From Mytilus trossulus (lineage: Eukaryota > Mollusca > Bivalvia > Mytilida > Mytilidae): a stretch of DNA of 64,000 nt. Positions 14,013 through 22,956 of this stretch are shown here, one piece after another; the stretch's first letter is position 1; each line of letters opens with the position of its first letter. The stretch spans positions 29,489,578 through 29,553,577 of the forward strand of contig NC_086378.1 in assembly GCF_036588685.1 (NCBI RefSeq), given 5' to 3'. The notes beneath the pieces were generated by a model. That model saw only the letters and a list, made by a program, of their open reading frames with translations, ran no database searches and had not been told where the DNA came from. The position numbers and the translations under genes are program-made.

Positions 14013-15224
14013 GCGATATATATCTTTAAGACAGACAGCTAGATACCATAAACATACTACGTATACACAAACCAGAGTCTGAGCTTGATTTGCTATATGA
14101 TATAAAAACTAAACTGACGAACAAAGGTCATTTATTCAAAATCATAAAATGCAAAAAATACATTTTGCAAATAAACATTTGACATACAAGTTCATATTTA
14201 ATATGAAATAATAATACATAATAACTACGAAATTACATCAACTAATATCATGTCAATTGTATAAATGACAAAGAATAACAAAGGTGGGGAGAAAAACCTG
14301 CCCCAATAAATAAACATATATACATATCTACTCAAAAGATAATATAAAGGGTGGTATGTGGGTGGGAATTTTGAACAAATTGTTTGATAAAAATCACAAG
14401 TTAACACATCAAATGCTTATGATAAAAGGAAGTGACCACAATGCACTTACACGTGAACTCGTGCTGACCCGCAATGCCATTGACCAATAAGAAAGATGAT
14501 ATCCGGTCATGCATTGTTCATAAAAGAAATTTCTCTGCACGTGAAAACAAGTTATCTAATTTAAAGAATTCATCGTTTAATTAAATAGGACACTCTAACC
14601 CTTTGACCATCTAGAGACATTATACATTTACAGTAATAATAGCTCACTATTTTATTTAAGTCGGTTAGTAATAACCAATTAAACAGAATTATCTTCTCTG
14701 CTGTCTTAAATTATTTTATTCCGCTTAATTTTCAATTAGCAAATAAAACTGGTTATTTTTAAATCTGATATTAACAACTATATTGCAATTTGAAAATGAA
14801 ATATAGCATACACATACATAATAATTTGTGTTATGGTTTTCATTTATCTTTTTTTTTCTATTTTCTAATATAATTTTAACCTTTTGAAAAAAAACCTAAA
14901 ACAGGAACAAGATAAACGCAAAAAAAAATATTCTCTGGAATAGCTTTGAAACTTTAATTTGACAGAAAGATTGAGATGAACACTTTTTTAAAAAAGATGT
15001 CTTTCATGTTATGCTGATTATGTCTCGTCATCTTTCAGGATTTTGTTACGAGATCTCGTTTAGTTGATTATGATAATTTACCACCAGTTGCTTCTTGGAA
15101 TGGTAACACTCAAATGTGTTATTGGGCACTGAAGAAATCCAACGAAAACATTGACCAAAGCGTCGAAGATCTGGTGCAGAAATCAGTCAACGTTCCTTCT
15201 CATAGACGTATATGCATACCTTGA
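3536..15224 (+). CDS. Beta-1,4-galactosyltransferase family protein (complete, 7 exons, 387 aa)
   Basis: Predicted type II Golgi enzyme that transfers Gal (or GalNAc) from a UDP-sugar onto terminal GlcNAc. Exons: 3536-3716, 5534-5763, 6131-6318, 8136-8258, 9820-9936, 10673-10811, 15039-15224. They total 1164 nt with no frame break; introns are GT-AG. The domains run in family order: a 7-residue cytosolic tail and signal anchor (about residues 8-28), a short stem, the N-terminal domain with the ILIPYRDR motif, HDVD (168-171, metal binding), FFGG, WGLEDDD (231-237, catalytic acidic cluster), the His-containing metal segment at 260-265, and a DGLN block. Length fits the family (about 340-400). 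Two oddities are Phe206 where B4GALT1 has the specificity Tyr, and an unusual 61-residue C-terminal exon. Whether it is a GalT or an invertebrate beta-4-GalNAcT is not decidable from sequence alone. Confidence 0.93.
3717..5533 (+). other. B4GALT-like intron 1
   Basis: 1.8 kb intron. It holds a dispersed repeat at 3745-3960 (reverse-oriented relative of the 25885-26235 repeat), a 'ccagctgaaggacgcc' repeat at 4105-4245 and an AT-only stretch at 4795-4860. At about 5020-5480, T-rich repeat-like DNA ends in 'actgtccctttggtatctttcg', shared with the reverse complement of the 15604-15822 repeat. Short ORFs in 5034-5364 show no family signal. Confidence 0.6.
5534..5763 (+). CDS. B4GALT-like exon 2: start of catalytic domain
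   Basis: Encodes residues 61-137. Contains the YNLKVLQSTYNF region and PRQKLAILIPYRDRAKGLL, matching the beta-strand with which the family catalytic domain opens. It ends in QQIEFGIYVVEQ, matching the (Q/R)QQLDYGIYVI(N/E)Q signature. Acceptor 'ctttacag', donor 'gaacag|gtagat', phase 0 end. Confidence 0.93.
6131..6318 (+). CDS. B4GALT-like exon 3: HDVD metal/UDP-sugar motif
   Basis: Encodes residues 138-199 plus two bases. Contains GGALFNKGVLFNAAF (the family F-N-R-(A/G)-x-L-x-N-x-G equivalent) and HDVDIIAEDDRNFFTC. Asp171 of the DVD triad is the expected Mn2+ ligand. Acceptor 'ttgtaattag', donor 'aattatac|gtaaat'. Confidence 0.95.
6319..8135 (+). other. B4GALT-like intron 3
   Basis: AT-rich intron. 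It contains poly-T and AT microsatellite runs near 7030 and 7146, and a fragment of the dispersed repeat with 'aagtcaggaatatgacagttgctatcc' at 7340-7475. The duplicated partial exon is at 8002-8098. No independent gene seen. Confidence 0.6.
8002..8098 (+). repeat. Upstream copy of a 101-bp tandem duplication covering the exon 4 acceptor and 5' half
   Basis: 8002-8098 repeats 8103-8199 with a single visible mismatch (cttaaag versus cttatag). It carries its own polypyrimidine tract and AG acceptor (8033-8034) and the first 64 bases of exon 4. If this acceptor were used, the frame would meet TGA at 8099-8101 and lack the WGLEDDD half of the exon. It is a decoy partial exon, evidently recent. Confidence 0.95.
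8136..8258 (+). CDS. B4GALT-like exon 4: FGG loop and WGxEDDD motif
   Basis: Encodes residues 200-240 plus two bases. ADFFGGISNMPP corresponds to the family YFGGVSALS segment, INGF is conserved, and WGLEDDD matches WG(W/G)GEDDD. The Gly before EDDD is Leu here. The downstream of two acceptor copies was chosen because only it reads through to the donor 'cgacg|gtatgt'. Confidence 0.95.
8259..9819 (+). other. B4GALT-like intron 4
   Basis: Contains a degenerate T-rich repeat at about 8938-9070, related in reverse complement to 15604-15822 ('gcattgtcagtttgtttt', 'cgttcctttagtatttt'). Otherwise AT-rich with no recognised feature. Confidence 0.55.
9820..9936 (+). CDS. B4GALT-like exon 5: C-terminal metal-binding segment
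   Basis: Encodes residues 241-279 plus two bases. LKIERPLANVSTCASVHHLRP aligns with the family block G.xI.RP.......CRMIRHSRDKKN. His265 lies where B4GALT1 has its metal-ligand His347. The preceding M-x-x-H Met position is Ser here and an extra His264 is adjacent. Acceptor 'ttatcgtag', donor 'gatag|gtaagt'. Confidence 0.92.
9937..10672 (+). other. B4GALT-like intron 5
   Basis: 736-bp intron. At 10005-10115 it holds a diverged, forward-oriented fragment of the 357-bp family ('atacgccagacgcgcatttc', 'agtctcaccagtgacg', 'agtacaaagttgaaaagc'). The remainder has no recognised feature. Confidence 0.6.
10673..10811 (+). CDS. B4GALT-like exon 6: DGLN block
   Basis: Encodes residues 280-326. GWAFDGLNTSQYKV matches the DGLNSLxYxV motif near the C-terminus of family catalytic domains. 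LFKHILISLN then occupies the place of the usual YTxITVDIG strand. Acceptor 'aatttcag', donor 'gaaag|gtaaat', phase 0 end. Confidence 0.93.
11090..11290 (+). repeat. Dispersed repeat with 'ggccagctaaagaacg' core
   Basis: Diverged copy of the 1286-1480 repeat: 'ttcggagtttagtatgacg', 'ggccagctaaagaacgtctcc', 'gagaatttctcgctg', 'gttgctgtctcattgacac'. It abuts a reverse 357-bp-family fragment at 11395-11492. Confidence 0.75.
12671..12904 (+). repeat. Diverged partial 357-bp-family unit
   Basis: Precedes the clean array in the same orientation but is much more diverged ('atacgtcagacgctcgtttc', 'aagactcatcaatgacgc', 'gaagagcattgaggacc'). It lacks the final 'cagtggcatcgaccc' block. The array probably grew from its downstream neighbour. 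Confidence 0.8.
12905..13975 (+). repeat. Tandem array: three 357-bp repeat units
   Basis: Unit starts at 12905, 13262 and 13619 give an exact 357-bp period with no indels. The few differences include aatgta/aaggta, cttggcg/ctgggag/ctgggcg, and aaacgtcc/aaatgtcc. Each unit runs from 'gttatcaaaggtaccagg' through 'acgccagacgcgcgtttcg', 'gacccaaaaattcctaaaa' and 'gggctggtgataccctcgg' to 'cagtggcatcgacccagtg'. Single and partial copies, some in tandem pairs, are dispersed through the window in both orientations. That pattern suits a satellite-like unit carried by a mobile element. No ORF of note. Confidence 0.95.
13979..14008. repeat. (AT)n microsatellite
   Basis: Uninterrupted TA dinucleotide run immediately abutting the end of the third 357-bp unit ('aaatagttatatat...'). 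Confidence 0.95.
15039..15224 (+). CDS. B4GALT-like exon 7: C-terminal extension and stop
   Basis: Encodes residues 327-387 and a TGA stop (15222-15224). Acceptor 'tcatctttcag', phase 0. The peptide (DFVTRSRLVDYDNLPP ... CYWALKKSNENIDQ ... SHRRICIP) has two Cys and no transmembrane segment. It extends past the point where vertebrate B4GALTs normally end. I include it because it is an open, correctly phased exon with a good acceptor and no earlier stop was found. Without it, translation past the exon 6 donor would stop almost at once (TGA at 10818-10820). Confidence 0.8.
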   Translation, partial: DFVTRSRLVDYDNLPPVASWNGNTQMCYWALKKSNENIDQSVEDLVQKSVNVPSHRRICIP

Positions 15225-15603
15225 AATTTTAGAATTATTATAAGATATAGAAAACGGCTCTGCAATTGATTACTCCCCACGACACTTACCTCAACAGCAA
15301 ATTTATCGATTCATTTTTCACAGATTACAAACTGTATAATTTGTATGACCTTGAGTAGTTTCTAATTAAATCAACATATAAATGTGTTTATTCAATTTTG
15401 AAAAATATGTATCTCATTCGTTCATTCATCAACTTTTTTTTAATTTTGATCATTTATATCCCAATATGTTTGCGTATATGAAATTTCTAAGTTTTCACAT
15501 AATCTATTTTTAGAAAATTTAAAAAGGTGCATATTAAAGAAGCATCATTCGAATTTCAATTATTTAGAAAAATAATTTATATAACTGCTTACTTCTAAAA
15601 GAA

Positions 15604-15822
15604 GGACGAAAGATACCAAAGGCACAGTAAAACTCATAAATCTAAAACAAACTGAGAAACGCCATGGCTAAAAATGAAAAATAATAAACAGACACACATG
15701 ACACAACAAAGAAAACTAAAGAATAAACAACACGATCCCAACCAAAAACTAGGGGTGATCTCAGGTGCTCCGGAAGGGTAAGCAGATGCTGCTCCACACG
15801 TGGCACCTGTCGTATTGGTCAT
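15604..15822 (+). repeat. Dispersed repeat ('gatgatctcaggtgctccgga' family)
   Basis: Matches 41691-41922 closely (shared 'gcacacaagacacaacaaagaaaactaaaga', 'aggtgctccggaagg', 'ccacacgtggcac') and 38234-38400 in reverse. It lies just 3' of the galactosyltransferase gene. Confidence 0.75.
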
Positions 15823-17334
15823 GTGATAACAAACCTAGCGGTATAAAATCATGAGACTTTGAACGATTCTTCAAGGAATTAAGATATTCGTATATTCATA
15901 TATTTTTTGGAATTCAATAGATGTAGCAGTAATTTCTTGAGATATACTATCTAGTATTTGGTGTAGTGTTTTACGAATTATTGTTTGTTTGTTCATCATT
16001 ATTTATTTGGAATCTTCTTCGATATAAAGGGTGTGCATTGGTCTATTTTCATTATGTATCACAGTTCGTTTTACTTAAATCTTTCAGATATTTATAAAGT
16101 GACGAAACAGAATGAATCATGTTTATTTTCAGGGTCATATATATCTATTTGGTCGTATGGATATTGACATTATAAAATAAAGAAATTATTGATGTGTAGT
16201 CATATTATTATTATTAAATAAATAGCAAACATCAAATGAACTTTTGATTATATTAATAGCACACCCAAATCAACACGAGACACCAACATCATCTCAAGCA
16301 ATCAGCTCGAAGGATTATACTGGTTGAAGGTTGATGCGGTGTGTGATATTAAAAGCCATATTATTTACAATATAATATATACTGCCAGTAGGTGTTTTTT
16401 CAAGTGACATGCCGTTAGAAAAATGGGAGATTGAAAATCATTTGCAACCTTGACTGTGTACCGATACCATTATGAATGCATGATACTACACAATTGGTTT
16501 TGATTATGTTATCTTTGGTCTAAGGTCTATGGATCTCTTTGAAGGACTCAGTGGGATTTAAAAAAAAAATAACATCAATCAAAAATATAAATTATTTAAA
16601 ATACTAGTATGTAAGTGGTAGAAATAAAATAAAGTAAGGGTTTTCATTTTCGTTTTTACCTTTTGACCTCTATCATCTGACTGACGTTTATAAAGATATT
16701 CATTTCTTTTGTCATTACTACAATTTGCAATACAAATCCACCAAGACACTGACTTTCATGACTACAGCTGTAAATGGCATGTCCGAAATTAGCTGTTTCG
16801 ACTTAAAACTAACGTGTTTGTAACATGTACCTTTCCAATTTGCACGGAACAACGAAAATCGGAATTTGCAACATTGCGATTTGGTTATTTTCTTCGTACT
16901 GTTTGACCTAATGACTTTAAAAGAGTGTAGTGTCTGATTTCCTTTACCGCGTATGAACTGTTTACTAATGCTACTTTTGACTAATGCAGTTTGCATATTA
17001 GGGATCTGAGAGGACTGCAAACATTTTGAGCGTCGTCGACGTAATGGTCGTCGTCGTCGTCGTCGTCAGAAGTCATTTGTCAACACTGTTGTGATACATT
17101 GAACCGATTGCTTGTTTCTTAACCAATTTCGATCGGGTTTAATTCAAGAACTAGACTTTTAGAATTTCTTTAATATTCTGCATATAACTGTTTATTTTGA
17201 TTTTTATAGTTTTTTACCCATTACCAAATTTGAGCTTAGTAGTTGGCACTTTTGTGTTAATATGAATATCAATTATATGGAAATTTGTATAAATCTACTG
17301 TTCGCATAAGTGTGAATTTTTCGATATACTTAGG
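15823..17334. other. Intergenic DNA between B4GALT-like gene and GPCR relic
   Basis: No gene recognised. A GTC/GAC trinucleotide run (17046-17067) with nearby 'gcgtcgtcgacg' is the only striking composition. The 100-codon ORF at 16718-17020 (-) has no recognisable motif and is not called. Confidence 0.5.
17046..17067. repeat. (GTC)n microsatellite
   Basis: About seven consecutive GTC units, next to a 'gtcgtcgacgt' palindromic stretch at 17031-17042. Confidence 0.9.
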
Positions 17335-17540
17335 ATTTTCTTTTCCAAGACATAGACTACCTTAGCTAGCCGTTTTTGGTACAACTTTTTGGAATTTTGG
17401 GGCTCTCAATGCTTTCCAATTTTACATGCTTGTTTTTCTTACAGTTTTGATCTGAGCGTCACTGATGCGTTTTATGTAGACGAAATAGTGTCTTCAGTTA
17501 TAAGGCAAGGACTAGCTGGCACTTTTGATGACCACTAGTT
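17335..17540 (-). repeat. 357-bp-family fragment carrying a foreign 28-bp insert
   Basis: Hallmarks are 'ttggtacaactttttggaatttt', 'ctcaatgctttccaattttaca', 'ttgatctgagcgtcactgatg' and 'tgtagacgaaa'. Where the family has 'cgcgtctggcgtattaaattataatcctgg', this copy has bases 17490-17517, which match GPCR relic bases 18559-18586 at 27 of 28 positions. Confidence 0.8.
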
Positions 17541-18394
17541 TTTAAGCACATGAAAATACAAAGTGTCCAAAATTAACCTTTCTTTCATTTAAAAAAATTT
17601 GAATAATTGGGGTTTTTTGATATTGTGATTCTAGCCGTATTTTTCCTTTTTTTCAAATATATTTTGGGCTTTGTCTGTCATATGTGTTTTATATTTTGAC
17701 TTCAAAATGTTGGAGCGGGATTGATAATAAGGACGATTCGTTTTGCCTTGCAGTACGATTAATGCTGTCCTAAAACGGAGCATCATAATTTACACTTGAC
17801 ATTTTCTTTGCTACATATTTTACAATAAGTGCATCCGATATCCAGCACATCTTAGTTTTAGTCCTCTAAAATGAGCCTTCGTATGTTCATATTGTTTGCC
17901 TTGGTTGGTTATTATCGGGGTTGGCAGTGATAGAAAAAATATCTTGATTTATAAACTTATTTTTTCTTTCGTTTAACCATATTTTGATATTTATATTTTC
18001 TAAAAGATTATTAAATATATTGTGGGATCACATCACTGTTATAAGTTTTAGCCTATAGATACATATCGCGCATGAAAAGTGAACAAAAGTTGAATGTAAT
18101 TTGATGGTATGATCTACTCTAATGTAAATTGCTTAAATTCTTATTTATAATTCATAACTAATATATTGTAGTTGTTTGTCGTTAAGTAGTGGTTAAAATT
18201 GTGTTTTTAATCGCAATTTCATATGAAATGTTTGGTAGTTTATGTTGTTTACGCATCACTTTTTTGTACAGGCTTAATGTATTGAATATAAGTGGAATAC
18301 CGCGAAAACATTAAAGCATGTTTGCTTACTTAATTCACACATTTATAAACTATGCAGAATATATTTGTTCTGATTATAAAACAGAAAAACTCAG

Positions 18395-19444
18395 ATGCGA
18401 TACAAAATGGAATCGCCTTACGAATTTACGGAATATATTTTTATGACTCCGGTACCACAATATCTAAATGACATTGTTGGACCGATTATTTCTTATACAG
18501 CTATCTTATTTAACATTCTTGTGATTGCCATTCTTTTTAACAAAACTTTACGAACACCGTCTTCAGTTATAATGCAAGGACTAGCTTTATCGGATGCCCT
18601 TACAGCACTGTTCTCGTATGGATTAAACCCATTCTTGTTAAAGGACTACATCCGAAATGAAGAGATGAAATCAACAGTTATTTATTTTCCTATTTGCAAT
18701 TTACATAATTATAAATTAATAATGGTCGATTTATTTCATTTATCGTCCGTATTGTTGACAACAGCTCTAGGAATGCAGAAGTTCGCAGCAATAAAATGGC
18801 CAATTTGGAGCTACACAAAAGCAAAAAGGAGAGAAATGTTTGTAGTAGTTGGTGTGATCTTTGCTTTTTCTATCGGATTACATATTCCTCGATTTCTGCG
18901 TGTTCAACAAATCCAATTGTGAAATAGCGGCTAAATCAGAATCACTTTGAAAGTACAGTTTTATATATTATTCTTCCATAACAGCAATATTTGTATTTTC
19001 AGCGTCGTGTATCATGCTTATAACGTCTATTTTTATAATATGGTCTCTTATACGTGGACGAAATATTCAAAGTACTAATAGTGAAAATTTACAGAATATT
19101 AGAAAAAGATCATCCAAGCTAATTGCTGTTGTGACCCTGACGTTTCTCGTTACAGAGCTTCCTAGAATTTGCATGTTTGGAATAATGCAATTTTTTGCTG
19201 AGAAGGATTCGAATAGCAGTCAACTCCTTGTTGATCCAGCTACACAATTTTTGATTTCGGTCTATGAAGTTTTTAAATTCAAAGGTAGAAAGGATACACG
19301 GGATTAAGAAAGTTGAAGCTGTTTATTGAAATAACAAGACTATTCATAGTAATTGCATGCTTATCAAACTTTTTGATATATGTTATAATGAGTAAACAAA
19401 TACGTTGTGTTCTCAAACGCAAGCTTGGATTCTATAAACATTGA
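18395..19444 (+). pseudogene. Rhodopsin-class (class A) GPCR pseudogene, intronless
   Basis: Frame 1 (18395-18922) encodes TM1 (about IVGPIISYTAILFNILVIAI), TM2 with LALSDALTALFSYG, TM3 ending ALGMQKFAAIKWPIW (the E/DRY region reads MQKFAAI, as in some mollusc-expanded peptide-receptor-like GPCRs) and TM4. The reading then shifts by one base near 18910-18920, and an in-frame TGA lies at 18948-18950. TM5 (CIMLITSIFIIWSLI) and TM6 (SSKLIAVVTLTFLVTELPRI) follow in the second frame to about 19277. A 41-bp insertion (19278-19318) shifts the frame again before TM7 (19319-19444, with SNFLIY in place of NPxxY). At least three lesions argue for a pseudogene. Start could be Met at 18395 or 18407; the ligand is unknown. 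Confidence 0.85.
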
Positions 19445-19480
19445 CAAACCGTCTCTGAGGCAGCAGTTTGTTCGTGTGTT

Positions 19481-20100
19481 ACACCACTGGGTCGATGCCA
19501 CTGGTGGTGGAAGTTTCGTACCCGAGGGTATCACCCGCCCAGAAGTCAGCACGTCGGTGTTGACATGCGTATCATTTATATGGTCATTTTTATAAATTTC
19601 CTGTTACAAAACTTTGATTTTTTTCGAAAAGCTAAGGATATTCTTATCCCAGGAATAGATTACCTTAGCCGTATTTGGCACAACTTTTTGGATTTTTAGT
19701 CCTCAATGCTCTTCAACTTTGTACTTGTTTGGCTTTATAACTATTTTGATCTGAGCGTCACTGATGTTGACGAAACACGCGTCTTGCGTTATCAATTATA
19801 ATCCTGGAACCTTTGAGTCAGCACATCGGTGTTGACATGAATATTTATTATACGGTCATTTTGATAAATTTTCAATTACAAAAGATTAATTTTCCGAAAA
19901 GCTTACGATATTTATATCCCAGGAATAGATTGCCATAGCCGTATTTGGCACAACTTTTTGGAGTTTTGGGTCTTCAATGCTCTTAAACTTTGTACTTGTT
20001 TGGCGTTATAACTATTTTGATCTGCCTGTCACTTATGAGTTTTATGTAGATGAAACGCGCGTCTGGCGTATTAAATTATAATCCTGGTACCTTTGATAAC
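19481..20100 (-). repeat. Two tandem 357-bp-family units (reverse orientation)
   Basis: The first unit (19481-19815) is nearly full length. The second (19816-20100) lacks the 'gggtcgatgccactgg' block. Both end in 'ttataatcctgg(a/t)acctttga'. They separate two copies of the GPCR TM7 segment. Confidence 0.9.
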
Positions 20101-20238
20101 TATAATTATAATAACATAACTGTTCATGGTAATTGCATGCTTATCAAACTTTTTGACATATGTTATAATGAGTAAACAAATACGTTGTGTTCTCAAACAC
20201 AAGCTTGGATTCGGTAAACATAGACAATCGTCTCTCAA
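20101..20238 (+). pseudogene. Second copy of the GPCR TM7/C-tail segment
   Basis: Repeats 19321-19458 with about a dozen substitutions at an offset of 780 bp. The frame reads LFMVIACLSNFLTYVIMSKQ, then a basic tail, ending in TAG. This copy preserves a longer C-tail (GKHRQSSLN) than the first copy, which stops at TGA 19442-19444. It is a remnant of a tandem duplication of [TM7 + repeat], not a functional gene. Confidence 0.85.
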
Positions 20239-20697
20239 CTAGCAGTTTTGTCACGTGATACATGTAATCAAATACAAAATGAAAGATCATAAAATGTATT
20301 GTGACGTGACTTATACGTTTTTTTTTGTTTCTATTCTACACTAGTTGCGCAAGTCAACAATAAGTATCTCTTCGATGAAACTCAATGCAAAAACATTTGG
20401 AAAAACAATACACAACTCCGAATTTCCTTTATAAACAGGAAATTATGACCATTTTAAACTCTTTCGATTTAATTAGACTTAATGCTGAAAAGACAAATGC
20501 TGAATAATGTATCAGTACTTAATGATCACTACAAAGCAAACGGGGATCGTGTCAAGGAGACAACAACTTGACCAAATAGCAGAAAATAGCCTAAGTTACT
20601 GCTTTTTCTTCTTCTGTGTTTTCCTCATTGGTCAGTCCAAGCTTATGTTTATCTTTTCATCATTTCAAGGTAGAAACATTTTCTGCTATTTGTTTTA
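20239..20697. other. Intergenic DNA with no recognised gene
   Basis: Short, AT-rich. 'gtgtcaaggagacaacaactt' near 20550 resembles a reverse-oriented piece of the 'gggttgttgtctctttgac' repeat motif. Confidence 0.45.
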
Positions 20698-20725
20698 GGG
20701 GCCAGTCGAAGGACGCCTCCAGGTG
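20698..20725 (+). repeat. Left half of a 'ccagctgaaggacgcc' repeat split by the LTR element
   Basis: 'ggggccagtcgaaggacgcc' up to 20725 is the upstream half; 'gggtgctggaatttctcg...' from 23249 is the downstream half. Uninterrupted copies elsewhere (4105-4245) show the two are contiguous in the family. Confidence 0.85.
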
Positions 20726-20866
20726 TGTTGTGTAAAGTAGATAAAATGCGTTGTGTATAGATCGTGTTTATTCTAACGTCTAGTCATTGCTATATAAGTA
20801 ACGTCATAATATACATAAGTCAAGTAGCAAAGTTAACATGTATATATTCGCGCTAAATTCCCGACA
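20726..20866 (-). repeat. 3' LTR of the BEL/Pao element
   Basis: Aligns with 23108-23248 over its whole length with only a few substitutions (gcgttg/gcgtcg, agtcatt/agctatt, gcaaag/gcaacg). The TATA-like 'gctatataagtaacg' is in both copies. Confidence 0.92.
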
Positions 20867-21013
20867 TTCTCGGGGCCGGCAAAAGTTAAAATATGAAATT
20901 GTTAATTACTTTAAATGTTAATCGAATAGATATTACTGAAAATTAAATAGTTAATTGTCTTCCTAAAACAAATTCAAATAATTAACTTATTAAATGTTCA
21001 TTTTTAACGAAGT

Positions 21014-22260
21014 CTATCTCTTTTGGGTAGTCCATTTCTTGATGTTCTCTCGAGCTCGGACAGATGCCTCTCTTTTTGGTAGAACTCTTGTCAATCTCTC
21101 TGTTGAAGTATCATCATTTTTGTCTTCTAAATTGTTAATGTTTATTCGGATTTCGAGCGGGTACAGTATAGGGCGATCCGGATGATCCAGTTTCCATGGC
21201 AACTTGGCAGAAAAACCTTCGTTTTCAAATTTGATACAGTCTTGTTGATAAGTCTTTACACAACTCTCCTCATCGTCCTGTTGTGGTAGACGTATTCCTA
21301 ACGATTCTAGATTCCAGAATTTCTCGATCTCGTTTTCCTCTGCATGGTGTGAAGTAACATACAGAAGAACTGATGAAGTCAAGGATTTTTCTCCGTTTCT
21401 TATTACCGGTCCAGATAACAAGTAACCAATTGTTGATGCTACGGCTGTAGGCCCATTCCCTCTTATCACGTGATCTTGAACTATATCCCAATAATAATCG
21501 GCTCCTATCAAGAGTGAAATTTCAAAGCTATCAGCGTTATTTGCCGGATGTGCGAGCTTTAAATCTTTCAAGTATGGCAAATTGCGTGTAAAGTATTTCG
21601 TCTGGTTTTGAAGTGGGACTGCAATATCTGGAACAATCAATGCATTAATGTTTACAATCTCACCTTTGTCAGTTTGTAGTTGAACGGTTGCTGTATTCAA
21701 ATGGCGTATATTCTTCTCCTTGTCTCCAAAAGCTGACAGTTCAATTGTGTCTCTTCCGCTTGTTTTTATTTGTAATTTGTCGGCAATGCTCTGAGTGATG
21801 AATGAACGTTGGGCACCTTCGTCAAATAACATACTAGCTTCTGTGATCTGTTTCCCGCATGATATTGGTGCGATAGCTGTTTTCAATAAAACGCTTGTGT
21901 GTTGTGAGGTATACATTACTGCGGTTTCTGGTTCTTCTGTTTTTACCAAGCTTACAACAGTTGATTTCTCCTTTCTGTCCTGTTCTTTTCCATCTGTAGC
22001 TTGTTCCCCGCAAATACTGGTGTGATGTTTCTTGTTACATTTCTTACATCGGTTACGTGATTTACACTCAGAAACACCGTGGTTTCCTAGACAGTTGAAA
22101 CATTTTTTCTTTTGCTTTACGATGTTCAGTCTTTCATTCACGTCAGAAATTATCGTGCAATCTCCCGGAAAATGTATACCAGTGCAGTAGATGCATGGAC
22201 GGTTTTTGTCATTGAAACGAGGATTGTTTGTATTGAAATTTCGCTGAATTTTTTTACGAG
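21014..22260 (-). pseudogene. BEL/Pao zinc-knuckle and aspartic protease (DUF1758-like) region
   Basis: The open frame from Met at 22141 to 21014 has a knuckle CFNCLGNHGVSEC and a second Cys/His cluster CKKCNKKHHTSIC. A protease-like block follows: MLFDEGAQRSFIT (D-E-G in place of D-S/T-G), then LIGADYYWDIV. The next block, FWNLESLGI ... FSAKLPWKLDHPD, is normally found just before the RT domain. Another knuckle (CIYCTGIHFPGDC) lies upstream in the same frame (22142-22260), before the ORF's first Met. The last ~30 residues (RVLPKREASVRARENIKKW) resemble the extreme C-terminus of BEL Pol, so an internal deletion seems to have fused the pre-RT segment to the Pol tail. Confidence 0.82.
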
Positions 22261-22266
22261 CTTCGG

Positions 22267-22956
22267 TCAGAAATGATGCGGTAGTATGTAATTTGACGGT
22301 AAAGGAAGATCCATTAAAGCTTTCATGTAGGCATAAATAATCTTGTGAGGCGATCCAAAACGATCTTTGAGCAAATTAACGGCAGTGGTGTAATTGGCAT
22401 TTGTCAGTGCGAAACCTTCAATAGTTTGGGCGGCATGGCCGTGGAGTTGGGCCTTTACGTAACTAAATTTCTGTATCTCGGTCAAAGTACTGTTGAAATG
22501 AATAGTTGATTCATAGGAATCCCAAAAGGTTTGCCATTGTAAAATTTCCCCATCAAAGTGCGGTAAATCTAGTTTGGGTAATCTGTGGTTTTGACTGCTA
22601 TTTGATACCGAAGAAAAGCCTTGATTGTACAAATTATTTGTAGACTGCAAGTCACTATGGGTATTTTGCATGGAGCGGAAGTTATCAAAATGGGTTGGCT
22701 GTGCATTAATTTCAGTTTCATTGCTGCGTATAACATTGGCATTGGTAAGCGATGAATGTGTGGGGTAAGATGGCGTAAAACTATTTGTATTTGGATCTAG
22801 AGACGTTGATGCGACATTGTAAGAAATAGAATCAGAATGTGTAATTTTTCTAATTTTTCGAAGTTTGGACTCTAAGTTAAACATATACTCATCAAACTCT
22901 TGCATTTCCTCTTCTACATCCTCCTCCGACGTTAAATCCAGTGTATTTTCATTCAT
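22267..22956 (-). pseudogene. BEL/Pao gag, DUF1759-like region (229 codons)
   Basis: Opens with an acidic segment, then a Ser/Thr/Asn-rich linker. From about residue 127 comes LPKLDLPHFDGEILQWQTFW, the DUF1759 hallmark, followed by KFSYVKAQLHGHAAQTIEGF and LLKDRFGSPHKI. It ends abruptly in the middle of the domain by frameshift into the zinc-knuckle frame. The Met at 22956 is probably internal to the original gag. Confidence 0.85.

Larger units (their letters stand above)
10812..15038 (+). other. B4GALT-like intron 6 (4.2 kb, repeat-filled)
   Basis: Longest intron of the gene. It contains a 'ccagctgaaggacgcc' repeat copy (11090-11290), 357-bp-family pieces (11395-11492, 12671-12904), the tandem 357-bp array (12905-13975) and an AT microsatellite. 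The final 1 kb (14009-15038) is AT-rich with no recognised feature. Confidence 0.65.

Noticed and set aside
16718..17020. 100-codon minus-strand ORF
   Set aside because: No recognisable motif, no splice partners, and location beside a microsatellite in repeat-rich intergenic DNA.
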